A stretch of DNA of 64,000 nt from Lewinella sp. LCG006 (GTDB taxonomy: Bacteria > Bacteroidota > Bacteroidia > Chitinophagales > Saprospiraceae). A program made the translations under genes and the position numbers. Positions 15,323-23,048 of the stretch are shown here, in pieces (within the stretch, counting starts at the first letter, position 1; each line of letters opens with the position of its first letter). The stretch is from NCBI RefSeq assembly GCF_040784935.1, contig NZ_CP160680.1, positions 6,801,802-6,865,801 of the forward strand, in the 5' to 3' direction. The notes beneath the pieces are model-generated. The model worked only from the letters and a program-made list of their open reading frames with translations, was not told the origin of the DNA and made no database searches.

Positions 15323-16706
15323 CGTTTTTAGTTGGTCCAATAGTTGAGAAAGGATTAATCGCCTTATATTTTGTCTTATGGGTATGGCTATTTCGTTTAG
15401 AAAAACCTAGAATATCCGCAGCAGGATTTTCCACATTATCAATGATCCATTTATCCTCATAATTATCAAAAATCCCCGTCTCTTCTTTTTGTTTCTGTTC
15501 GTATCTATCTAAATCCTCTAAGTAGGTTAAGCTTGTAGGGTCAGGTTCGTCTTTAGCTCTACCTTCCGGGTCGTATTGCTGATAATAAGCGTGACCTAAC
15601 TCGTGAAGTAAGCTTAACGCCGGCCCATGCCTCCCAATACCATCACTATGAACTAAACCTCCTTCTGAACTCCAAGATACGCTTCCACCTGCTGACCCAT
15701 TTCGCTCTGTCCACCTTATTTCTCTTACATATATAGTAACATTTGGATCATTTGATAGTCTTGAGATAATTCCGATATTATCAGCACCAGCATTAAGAAT
15801 ACCGTTTAAAGAGATAATAGCAGCATTCACAAAAGAGTTATCAGTTAAATCCATTCCTGCCGAATATACTACATAGCCTGTAGCGGCTATCTTCTCTCCG
15901 TTTTCATCGAGTATGTGATTCCCATTTTCATCTGTACGATAACCACTAACCACGATTCGAATTTCTTTTCCAGTTGGATCAACAAACAAAAGCGGATTAT
16001 CCTTAACATAATGGTAAGGTGACCACACTGGATAAATACGTGCCAACGGATCCACACTCAAAAACCTCCCCAAATCACTATCATAAAACCTGGCTCCTCG
16101 ATAATCGTAGCCTGATTCTATGTCACGCTCGTGGTAAGTTGTCAAATAACGTTCCTGGTCACAAGCAACCCACTCCCGAAGTATTTTACCAAACGGATAA
16201 TAATCCGCCACATATTCCGCCACGTATTCGACCTCTCCCTTACAATCCAGCACCGTATGAAAAACGATGCGGGTGTTGCCGAGGTGATAATAAAGATAGT
16301 AACTTATTTGCAAATCCTGTTCTCCGCCGGTGGTGAACAATTCCGTTTCATTGCCGGGGTTTGTTGGGGTGTCGTCTCCTGGTGGTGGCCCCAAATCGGG
16401 GAGAGGGTCTACCCTCGCAAGACGTTGTTCTTTGCGGTATGCCAGTATTTGATTGATACTGCTGATCGCCGCACTACCGTCCGTAAAGGTCACACGGAAT
16501 TCATCGAGTGGGGTTGCTATACCCGGCACTAAGTGGTTTGGGAATATTATCGCAAAGTCATTTTCTGCTCTGAGAAGGCGAAAAACGTAGGCGAAGCCTA
16601 AGCTTCGGCGAGGCTTTTTAACGCAGTCAGAGTAGGAAAGGACAAGTGAGAATGTCCCAGACCACTTAGTAACGGGTATACCACAATCCTTTGCCGTAAT
16701 CGACAC
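15315..16706 (-). CDS. Orphan Rhs core with C-terminal zinc-peptidase-like (HELGH) domain, 5'-truncated
   Basis: 463 codons from a GTG. Residues about 145-247 form the Rhs-associated core: YHLGNTRIVF, YYPFGKILRE, DYRGARFYDSDLGRFLSVDP, ending FVDPTGK at 243-247. The next 216 residues are the variable tip. It contains HELGHAYYQQYD (368 on), then LTYLEDLDRYE, DKWIIDNVENPAADILG and a basic tail with HTHKTKY. HExxH with a downstream acidic helix resembles the M91/NleD-like zincins seen on Rhs tips. The frame upstream is closed by a TAG seven codons before the GTG, and no secretion signal or YD-repeat shell is present. This is a remnant or a displaced tip cassette. Confidence 0.75.
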   Translation of the reverse strand: MSITAKDCGIPVTKWSGTFSLVLSYSDCVKKPRRSLGFAYVFRLLRAENDFAIIFPNHLVPGIATPLDEFRVTFTDGSAAISSINQILAYRKEQRLARVDPLPDLGPPPGDDTPTNPGNETELFTTGGEQDLQISYYLYYHLGNTRIVFHTVLDCKGEVEYVAEYVADYYPFGKILREWVACDQERYLTTYHERDIESGYDYRGARFYDSDLGRFLSVDPLARIYPVWSPYHYVKDNPLLFVDPTGKEIRIVVSGYRTDENGNHILDENGEKIAATGYVVYSAGMDLTDNSFVNAAIISLNGILNAGADNIGIISRLSNDPNVTIYVREIRWTERNGSAGGSVSWSSEGGLVHSDGIGRHGPALSLLHELGHAYYQQYDPEGRAKDEPDPTSLTYLEDLDRYEQKQKEETGIFDNYEDKWIIDNVENPAADILGFSKRNSHTHKTKYKAINPFSTIGPTKNDE

Positions 16707-16868
16707 AAGAAACAGTTCCTACCAGCAAGGGGCCATTTGTACAGCACCAAGAGCCGCTGCCGCTTTGGCTAAGGCCACTGCCTCCACATATATCGCGTAA
16801 AACAAGGTTCCGTGTTTTCGTCTAGAGAGAGGAAGAAGTCATTAGCATCAGGTTCATCTCCCAAAAGC

Positions 16869-16906
16869 AAAAAGAGCCCACCTCCAACCGGAAGTGAGCT
16901 CTTTTA
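16869..16906 (-). terminator. Terminator of the tRNA-Glu gene
   Basis: The stem AAAAAGAGC(C)/GCTCTTTT (16869-16878 and 16897-16905) has further pairing inside and lies 3 bp past the tRNA 3' end. It ends in a U-run on the minus strand. Confidence 0.7.
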
Positions 16907-16908
16907 AG

Positions 16909-16980
16909 TGACCCGTACGGGATTTGAACCCGTGTTACAAGGATGAAAACCTTGCGTCCTAACCCCTAGACGAACGGGCC
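16909..16980 (-). tRNA. tRNA-Glu (TTC)
   Basis: 72 nt without CCA. On the minus strand the acceptor arm GGCCCGT pairs with ACGGGTC (one G-T), with discriminator A. The anticodon stem is CAAGG/CCTTG with loop TTTTCAT, so the anticodon is TTC. The T-arm ACGGG-TTCAAAT-CCCGT is intact. Confidence 0.95.
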
Positions 16981-17048
16981 TTGACGTGCTTTCACAAAAG
17001 TGAAAATTGTCAATATCTTTTGCGCGTTTAACCTTGCGCTTGGTAGTA

Positions 17049-17120
17049 GTCTTTACGGGACTTAAACCCGTGTTACAAGGATGAGAATTTAGCGTCCTGA
17101 GCCCTGTAAGATCGGATCGC
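17049..17120 (-). pseudogene. Decayed tRNA-Glu copy
   Basis: Read on the minus strand, this shares the stretch CATCCTTGTAACACGGGTT with the tRNA-Glu at 16909-16980, plus AGGACGC of the D-arm. The anticodon stem is broken (CTAAA opposite CCTTG), the acceptor arms no longer pair, and the 5' part is unrelated. It lies between two intact tRNA-Glu genes and probably arose by duplication. Confidence 0.75.
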
Positions 17121-17235
17121 TTTCGATCCTGGCTGCAATGATACTACAATATTTTGATTCTCCAATATTTTTTGTGTTCAAAGTATATCGAAAACAAAAA
17201 TCGTAAAAAAATCAGGCGTATCAATCGCAATTTAG

Positions 17236-17307
17236 CAGCCCGTACGGGACTCGAACCCATGTTTCAGGAATGAAATTCCTGCGTCCTTACCACTAGACGA
17301 ACGGGCT
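17236..17307 (-). tRNA. tRNA-Glu (TTC), second copy
   Basis: 72 nt. The acceptor arm AGCCCGT pairs fully with ACGGGCT. The anticodon stem is CAGGA/TCCTG with loop ATTTCAT, anticodon TTC. The T-arm carries TTCGAGT. It differs from the first copy in the acceptor end and anticodon stem, so the two are diverged isoacceptors. Confidence 0.95.
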
Positions 17308-17588
17308 GATCTCGATGGTAGTTCAAGGTACTTTTACCTTAGCACGTGGCTGCTTTTTCCTAAAGCGATGCAAATATAAAACGTTTATTTTTTTCTACCA
17401 AGCCCTACCAGTAATTTTTCTTCAAAAAAAATCGAGCTCCCTGATTACCAGCCTTATCAATGCTATTTTTTTGTAAATAATTCCCTCCCACCCTGCCTTT
17501 TTTCTTCCTGACACCATCAAAAACCTGAACGTAGCAAGGAAAAACAGCCTCAAGCGACAAATATTATTGTATTTTTTACACTAAGTGA

Positions 17589-17620
17589 TTTGATTATTGG
17601 CCTTTAAGGTGTTATTTTTG
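17589..17620 (+). promoter_or_regulatory. gapA promoter, canonical Bacteroidota type
   Basis: TTTG at 17589-17592, a 20-bp spacer, and TATTTTTG at 17613-17620 match TTTG-N19-21-TAnnTTTG exactly. Transcription should start near 17627, leaving a leader of about 80 nt before the ATG at 17706. Confidence 0.8.
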
Positions 17621-17705
17621 CTCCGCTTTAAAGAAAGATTAGCAACTGGAGCATTCCACTGCCGATCAACACCTTTACATTTTATCCATCAAACTCCGCA
17701 CAAAC

Positions 17706-18707
17706 ATGGCAAAGAGAATTGCTATCAACGGTTTCGGACGCATTGGTCGCCTGACCTTCCGTAACCTCCTTAAGAAAGACGGTATTGAAGTTGTTGCTAT
17801 CAACGACCTGACTGATAACGCCACACTTGCTCATCTCTTGAAGTATGACTCTGCTCAAGGCCCATTCGAGGGTACCGTAGAAGCTACCGATGATGCGCTC
17901 ATCGTAAACGGCAAAAAAATCATTTGCCTTTCTGAGCGTGATCCTGCAGCGCTTCCCTGGGTAGCACACAATATTGATCTTGTACTCGAGTGTACAGGTC
18001 GTTTTGTGACCAAAGACAAAGCCGGCATGCACCTTAGTGCTGGTGCAAAAGACGTATTGCTTTCAGCTCCTGGAAAAGGTGACGGTATCCAGACCATCGT
18101 TTTGGGTGTCAACCACGAAGACCTCGACCGTCGTGCCAATGTATTTTCCAATGCATCTTGTACCACCAACTGTTTGGCTCCTGTCGTAAAGATCGTAAAC
18201 GACAACTGGGGAATCCAGCTGGGGTCTATGACCACGGTTCACGCTTACACTGCTGACCAGAATATCCAGGATGGCCCTCACAGCGACCTTCGTCGTGCAC
18301 GTGCAGCTGCCTACAACATTGTACCTACCAGCACCGGAGCTGCTTCTGCAGTAAAGTTGGTATACCCTGCTATTGGTAGCAAATTGTCTGCTATTGCCGT
18401 ACGTGTGCCCGTCGTTACTGGTTCTATGATCGAACTCAACGTAGTTCTGGACAAAACGCCTGGTAGCGAAGAAGAAGTTAACGCTAAGTTCAAGGAAGCA
18501 GCAGAAGGCCCCATGAAAGGCTACTTGGAGTATACCGAAGATCCCATCGTTTCTGGTGATATCATCCGTAATCCTCACTCTTCTGTTTTTGATTCCTTGA
18601 TGACCAACATCAATGGCAATATGCTCAAAGTTGTTAGCTGGTACGATAATGAAGCAGGTTACTCTGCTCGTTTGGCCGACTTGGCGCACTTGATTTGTAC
18701 TAAGTAA
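17706..18707 (+). CDS. gapA: Glyceraldehyde-3-phosphate dehydrogenase, type I
   Basis: 333 residues, normal for the family. It begins with the NAD-binding motif INGFGRIGRL. The catalytic cysteine is in SNASCTTNC (about residue 151), the phosphate-binding HAYTADQN, RRARAAAYNIVPTSTGAA and WYDNEAGYS segments are all intact, and the catalytic histidine is in TVHAYT. The enzyme converts glyceraldehyde 3-phosphate, NAD and phosphate to 1,3-bisphosphoglycerate in the cytoplasm. The next glycolytic gene, pgk, follows on the same strand, separated by a 275-bp palindromic spacer. A strong promoter precedes it. Confidence 0.98.
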   Translation: MAKRIAINGFGRIGRLTFRNLLKKDGIEVVAINDLTDNATLAHLLKYDSAQGPFEGTVEATDDALIVNGKKIICLSERDPAALPWVAHNIDLVLECTGRFVTKDKAGMHLSAGAKDVLLSAPGKGDGIQTIVLGVNHEDLDRRANVFSNASCTTNCLAPVVKIVNDNWGIQLGSMTTVHAYTADQNIQDGPHSDLRRARAAAYNIVPTSTGAASAVKLVYPAIGSKLSAIAVRVPVVTGSMIELNVVLDKTPGSEEEVNAKFKEAAEGPMKGYLEYTEDPIVSGDIIRNPHSSVFDSLMTNINGNMLKVVSWYDNEAGYSARLADLAHLICTK

Positions 18708-18713
18708 ATTGCT

Positions 18714-18960
18714 GGTATTAGGTACTTAGTACTAGGTATTGGGTATAGGGTTTACTTATGGCAATGATCGTTGTTTATTCCTATGCTTCTCTACCTATCA
18801 AGGATGCTTTACCGAGTGCTATTTGCCTTTTTACTTAAATGCTCACTTTAACCATTATCAGCCCAAGTTCAGACAACGGCAATATAGTGGCTACGTTTTG
18901 GTTAAAGTGAGCCATTCTGTCTTTCTTGTACCAAGTACCTCGTACCCTGTACAAAGTACC
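18714..18960. repeat. Nested palindromic element between gapA and pgk
   Basis: The outer parts are GTAC-rich tracts in opposite orientation (18714-18750 and 18925-18960, built on words such as GGTACTTAG and CCAAGTACC). Inside, 18841-18854 and 18899-18912 form a perfect 14-bp inverted repeat (GCTCACTTTAACCA). There is no gene here. The right tract ends 22 bp before the pgk ATG and is read through in frame, which falsely lengthens the pgk reading frame. Confidence 0.75.
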
Positions 18961-18982
18961 CCACACACAAACTTCCCACTCT

Positions 18983-20182
18983 ATGTTGAATGCTGCAGGT
19001 AAAAGAGCACTGATTCGCGTTGATTTTAATGTCCCTCTGGATAGCGAGTACAACATTACCGATGACACCCGTATCCTTGCGGCGGTACCTACCATCAAGA
19101 AGGTACTGGCTGATGGAGGTTCGGCCATCCTGATGTCTCATCTTGGTCGCCCATTGAAGGAGAAACTACCCGATGGTAGCCTTGATGTACAGAAATTCAC
19201 CCTGCGCCACATCGTCCCCCATCTTTCTGAAGTATTGGGTGTTGATGTTCGCTTTTGTCCTGAGACGGTAGGTCCCAAAGCCCGTGCCCTGGCAGAGAGC
19301 TTGCAGCCCGGCGATGTGATCCTTCTGGAAAATACGCGCTTCGCCGCTGGAGAAGAAAAAGGTGACGAAACTTTTGCCAAGCAATTGGCCGAATTAGGTG
19401 ATGTATATATCAATGATGCTTTTGGTACTGCCCACCGTGCTCACGCTTCTACAGCAGTAATGGCGCAATACTTTGCCCCAGCAGAAAAGTCATTCGGCTT
19501 TTTGATGGACAAAGAAGTGGTGAGTGCCAACAAGGTCCTCCACAACCCGGAGCGCCCCCTGACGGCCATCGTTGGTGGTGCTAAAGTTTCTGATAAAATC
19601 TTATTGCTTGACCGTTTGCTCGACAGTGTTGACAATCTCATCATTGGCGGTGGTATGGCTTATACTTTCGCCAAAGCACAAGGAGGAAATATCGGCAATT
19701 CTATCTGTGAAGTAGATAAAACAGACCTGGCGCTGGAACTCCTTCAAAAAGGTCGCGACAAAGGCGTCAACATCTACCTACCTACTGATAACAAAATTGC
19801 CGACGGCTTCTCCAATGACGCAGCAACCCGTTTTGCGGCGACAGGTTCCATTCCCGATGGCTGGGAAGGACTAGATATCGGCCCCGAGAGTATCGAAGCT
19901 TTCGGAAAAGTAGTACTTGCTTCAAAAACCATCTTGTGGAATGGTCCAATGGGTGTTTTCGAGTTCGAAAACTTCGCCCACGGTACCAAGGCTATGGCGG
20001 AATACGTAGCACAAGCTACCAAAAACGGTGCCTACTCTCTCATCGGTGGCGGTGACTCCGTAGCGGCTGTGAACCAAATGGGTCTGGCTGATGATGTGAG
20101 CCACGCTTCAACGGGTGGTGGTGCTATGCTGGAATACCTCGAAGGTAAAATACTACCGGGGATTGCTGCTATCCAGGAGTAA
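18983..20182 (+). CDS. pgk: Phosphoglycerate kinase
   Basis: 399 residues from the ATG at 18983 ([19 protein letters not shown]). The longer in-frame start at 18926 would add residues encoded by a GTAC repeat and is rejected. Family hallmarks: [31 protein letters not shown], and the C-terminal nucleotide-binding [11 protein letters not shown] and [14 protein letters not shown]. It transfers phosphate from 1,3-bisphosphoglycerate to ADP in the cytoplasm. The pairing with gapA suggests shared expression, although the hairpin-rich spacer may uncouple the two. The N-terminus is a few residues shorter than usual. Confidence 0.96.
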   Translation: MLNAAGKRALIRVDFNVPLDSEYNITDDTRILAAVPTIKKVLADGGSAILMSHLGRPLKEKLPDGSLDVQKFTLRHIVPHLSEVLGVDVRFCPETVGPKARALAESLQPGDVILLENTRFAAGEEKGDETFAKQLAELGDVYINDAFGTAHRAHASTAVMAQYFAPAEKSFGFLMDKEVVSANKVLHNPERPLTAIVGGAKVSDKILLLDRLLDSVDNLIIGGGMAYTFAKAQGGNIGNSICEVDKTDLALELLQKGRDKGVNIYLPTDNKIADGFSNDAATRFAATGSIPDGWEGLDIGPESIEAFGKVVLASKTILWNGPMGVFEFENFAHGTKAMAEYVAQATKNGAYSLIGGGDSVAAVNQMGLADDVSHASTGGGAMLEYLEGKILPGIAAIQE

Positions 20183-20245
20183 GTTCAACGAAAGATTAAT
20201 GTCTTTATAAGGCAAGACCAAGACACACTCTTGCAGTGTAGTCAC

Positions 20246-20285
20246 AGTAGGCAAGTCATCAGGCTTGCCTACTCCATTTTAGGGA
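20246..20285 (+). terminator. Terminator of pgk
   Basis: A perfect 10-bp stem, AGTAGGCAAG (20246-20255) with CTTGCCTACT (20264-20273), has an 8-nt loop and is followed by CCATTTT. Confidence 0.75.
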
Positions 20286-20435
20286 GTCACATTTTTACAC
20301 CTTCAACCCTTTGTTTTCTACTTTCGTTGGCCTAAAACGTTCTTTCGTCGAAATCCACCTTCATTTCGAACATAAAAGGCTGGGGATTGTGTTACTTTTA
20401 CAGTTATCACAAGGTCAAAAGGCTAAACTTATCTT

Positions 20436-21377
20436 ATGCTGCTCTGGAGCATCTTTATCGTATTCATTCTTTTTCTATTAGGATTAGACCTTGGTGTCTT
20501 TAACCGAGACAACCATGTCCCCAGTACACGGGAAGCACTGCGCTGGACGAGCCTTTGGGCAGCCTTAGGCGTAAGTTTTGCGGTTGTCGTCTACTACCTA
20601 TACCAAAATCATTTGGGCACTAGGGAGTTAACGGGTGGTGATGCGGTACTTAAGTACCTAAGCGGTTATCTGGTAGAGCTTTCTTTGAGTATGGATAATG
20701 TCTTTGTGATGGCACTCATATTCAAGTATTTTAAAATCCCACAACAATTTCAACACCGGGTGCTATTCTGGGGTATTCTTGGTGCTTTGGTTTTCAGAGG
20801 TATCATGATTGGGGCTGGCGTCTGGTTACTAGAGCATTTTCAGTGGATGATGTATATTTTTGGAGCCATTCTGATTTATAGTGCCTACAAGATGCTCACC
20901 AGCGATGAAGAAGTCGATCCCAATCGAAATCCAATTATCAAATACGCTAAGAAATTATTTCCTGTCAGTAAACAAATAAATGATGAGTCGTTTTTTGTAC
21001 GCCGCAAGCATATTCTTGCTGCTACCCCACTCTTCATTGCTTTACTGATGGTAGAAACGACTGATATCCTCTTTGCCTTTGATTCTATTCCTGCTATTCT
21101 GGCGATCACTACCGATCCGTTTCTGGTCTTCTCCTCCAACGTTTTTGCCATCTTGGGCCTTCGTTCACTGTATTTCGTGTTGGCTTCCATGATGGATCGC
21201 TTCGAATACATGAAGTACAGTCTGGCGATTATCTTGTTTTTTGTCGCTGCTAAAATGATGCTCCACGAAATTTGGCACCCCGCCGAATGGTTAAGCTTGG
21301 TCGTCATTTTTGTACTCCTGGCAGGTGGCGTTTTCGTCTCTCTTTACCAAACGAGAAAGGAGGAGAAGGTGGGTTAG
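20436..21377 (+). CDS. TerC/Alx-family integral membrane protein
   Basis: 313 residues with about nine hydrophobic helices. Family signatures include the acidic membrane motif SLSMDNVFVMALIF and the second one TTDILFAFDSIPAIL, followed by SSNVFAILGLRSLYF. The loop with DEEVDPNRNPIIKYAKKLFP is the usual cytoplasmic stretch. TerC/Alx proteins export manganese, help load extracytoplasmic metalloenzymes, or are tied to tellurite resistance. Which applies here is not visible. It is a single gene; the next gene converges on it. Confidence 0.92.
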   Translation: MLLWSIFIVFILFLLGLDLGVFNRDNHVPSTREALRWTSLWAALGVSFAVVVYYLYQNHLGTRELTGGDAVLKYLSGYLVELSLSMDNVFVMALIFKYFKIPQQFQHRVLFWGILGALVFRGIMIGAGVWLLEHFQWMMYIFGAILIYSAYKMLTSDEEVDPNRNPIIKYAKKLFPVSKQINDESFFVRRKHILAATPLFIALLMVETTDILFAFDSIPAILAITTDPFLVFSSNVFAILGLRSLYFVLASMMDRFEYMKYSLAIILFFVAAKMMLHEIWHPAEWLSLVVIFVLLAGGVFVSLYQTRKEEKVG

Positions 21378-21379
21378 AT

Positions 21380-21560
21380 GGTTGGTTGGTTGGCTATGCC
21401 AAAATTGGGTGCAACAAATACTTCCGACTTTCATTCTCGCACTCCACCGCACCCCAATCGTACCAACACGATCATACGATCAGACTGCATTCAAAGTCGG
21501 AAGTGAGAAGAGGGAAGTAACAAACCAACCACCTAACCATCAACCAACAACCATCAACTT
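21380..21560. repeat. Nested imperfect palindrome between convergent genes
   Basis: The outer word GGTTGGTTGG (21383-21395) faces CCAACCACC and ATCAACC words at 21523-21556. The inner ACTTCCGACTTTCATTC (21421-21437) faces GCATTCAAAGTCGGAAGT (21488-21505). Shorter pairs (ATTGGGTGC and CACCCCAAT) lie inside. No gene. It combines two of the short-word families seen elsewhere in the window. Confidence 0.65.
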
Positions 21561-21562
21561 GA

Positions 21563-22090
21563 TTACGTCACCCAAAAGAATACCGCAACAGCGATAGCAA
21601 TCACCAACAGTTCCAGCAAATTTCCGTTGTTTTCGCCTTCTACCCTCAGGTGAATCATAGAAATGGTAGAAGCCACCAAGCCACCCGCCGCATAGAACCC
21701 GATAATATTGTATCCAGGCAGGGTGGCGCCATGGTGCCCCAACTCATTCCAGACCCGCAGTGCCAGCAAAAAGAGCAAAATCCCCAGGGCCGCACTGGCA
21801 ACGCCTATGATCAAATGCCAGAAGAATGCTACTCCTTCACGCACCTTGTCGAACGTACGGATCGTAGAAGTAATCACCAACCAAAAAGCTAGCAAACTCA
21901 CCCCCGTACGAGTAGCATTAAGCCAGTTGAGATTATTGGGAAATAGTTTACCCACCAAGATATAAATCACCGTCAGTATAGCTCCCAAGACAATACTTGA
22001 GATCATGACCGTGCGCCAAAGTGCTCTTTTGTCTTCATGATCAAGCCCCACTTCCATGGAGCGATCTGGATTTTTTTTACGTTTTGCCAT
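21563..22090 (-). CDS. Small polytopic membrane protein of unknown function
   Basis: 175 residues. A basic, charged N-terminus (MAKRKKNPDRSMEVGLDHED) precedes about five transmembrane helices: WRTVMISSIVLGAILTVIYI, TGVSLLAFWLVITSTI, FFWHLIIGVASAALGILLFL, IIGFYAAGGLVASTISMIHL and LELLVIAIAVAVFFW. No catalytic motif is seen and I do not recognise the family. It converges with the TerC gene, and its promoter region abuts the 20-bp tandem array, only 10 bp away. Confidence 0.7.
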   Translation of the reverse strand: MAKRKKNPDRSMEVGLDHEDKRALWRTVMISSIVLGAILTVIYILVGKLFPNNLNWLNATRTGVSLLAFWLVITSTIRTFDKVREGVAFFWHLIIGVASAALGILLFLLALRVWNELGHHGATLPGYNIIGFYAAGGLVASTISMIHLRVEGENNGNLLELLVIAIAVAVFFWVT

Positions 22091-22100
22091 TTTTTTTGTT

Positions 22101-22360
22101 TTTTATGCTCGTTCCTCGCGGTATATGCTCGTTCCTCGCGGTATATGCTCGTTCCTCGCGGTATATGCTCGTTCCTCGCGGTATATGCTCGTTCCTCGCG
22201 GTATATGCTCGTTCCTCGCGGTATATGCTCGTTCCTCGCGGTATATGCTCGTTCCTCGCGGTATATGCTCGTTCCTCGCGGTATATGCTCGTTCCTCGCG
22301 GTATATGCTCGTTCCTCGCGGTATATGCTCGTTCCTCGCGGTATATGCTCGTTCCTCGCG
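22101..22360. repeat. 20-bp tandem repeat, 13 units
   Basis: The unit GTATATGCTCGTTCCTCGCG is repeated perfectly 12 times, after a first unit with a changed 5' end (22101-22120). No spacers separate the units, so it is not a CRISPR array. Because 20 is not a multiple of 3 and the unit has no stop in any frame, all six frames stay open. The 70 bp downstream (22361-22430) contain degenerate relatives of the same words (GCTCGTTCC, GCGAGC). Confidence 0.95.
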
Positions 22361-22437
22361 AGCGTAAGCGAGCACCCCCGCGAGTTCCGACACTTCGGAA
22401 CGAACACCCTCGCGAACGCAGTGAGCACCAACAAACA

Positions 22438-23016
22438 CTACTCCCCAAACATTTCCCCCTCCACCAGCTCACAAATCAAATGCCCCACTAGCATATGGCA
22501 TTCCTGAATGCGAGGAGTATCTTGAGAAGGAACAGCAAGTAAATGCTCACAGTATGCTGACAGTTGGCCACCCGTTTGACCGGTAAAGCCAACAACCGTC
22601 ATTTCTTGTTCACGGGCAACTGCTGCTGCTCGCAAGATATTTTGTGAATTACCAGAGGTGGATAAGGCAAACAACACATCGCCCTTTCTTCCCATTGCCT
22701 TTACCATCCGAGCGTAGGTTTCGTCATAACCATAATCATTGCCCACTGCCGTCAGATAGCTCGTATTTACATGAAGAGCTTCCGCGTAGAGTGGTGGGCG
22801 ATCAAAATAGAACCGACCAGAAAATTCCGCCGCTAAATGTTGTGCATCAGCGGCACTTCCTCCGTTTCCACAAAAAAGGAGTTTGCCATCTTGTTTAAAG
22901 CAGTTTACACACAGTGCCGTCAGTTGTTCAATCAGAGCGATTACTCCTTCGTCAGCCAACATCGCTTGCTTAAGTTCAATACTTTTTTGGAAGACTTTTC
23001 TGATGTGTTCTTGCAT
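22438..23016 (-). CDS. gmhA: Sedoheptulose-7-phosphate isomerase, SIS domain
   Basis: 192 residues from the ATG at 23014-23016 (MQEHIRKVFQ), the usual GmhA length; the longer in-frame start overlaps the preceding gene's end and is less likely. SIS-domain motifs: LLFCGNGGSAADAQHLAAEF, FALSTSGNSQNIL and the C-terminal IQECHMLVGHLICELVE with the metal or catalytic histidines. It isomerises sedoheptulose 7-phosphate to D-glycero-manno-heptose 7-phosphate, the first step to the heptose of lipopolysaccharide core. It is last in a five-gene operon with two glycosyltransferases, which fits an envelope-glycan role. Confidence 0.9.
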   Translation of the reverse strand: MQEHIRKVFQKSIELKQAMLADEGVIALIEQLTALCVNCFKQDGKLLFCGNGGSAADAQHLAAEFSGRFYFDRPPLYAEALHVNTSYLTAVGNDYGYDETYARMVKAMGRKGDVLFALSTSGNSQNILRAAAVAREQEMTVVGFTGQTGGQLSAYCEHLLAVPSQDTPRIQECHMLVGHLICELVEGEMFGE

Positions 23017-23048
23017 CTGAGAATGATTAGCTCTGTTTTCTTTGCAAT

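Noticed and set aside
17855-18689. Minus-strand frames of 126 and 208 codons
   Set aside because: They are shadows of gapA.
18926-18982. N-terminal extension of Pgk
   Set aside because: It is encoded by a GTAC repeat and does not resemble Pgk; the ATG at 18983 leads straight into the conserved start.
22101-22360. CRISPR array
   Set aside because: Units are 20 bp head-to-tail with no spacers and no cas gene nearby.
22003-22507. Open frames of 103-156 codons on both strands across the 20-bp array
   Set aside because: They exist only because the tandem unit has no stop in any frame; the encoded peptides are the same 20-residue cycle in each frame and no gene family is recognisable.
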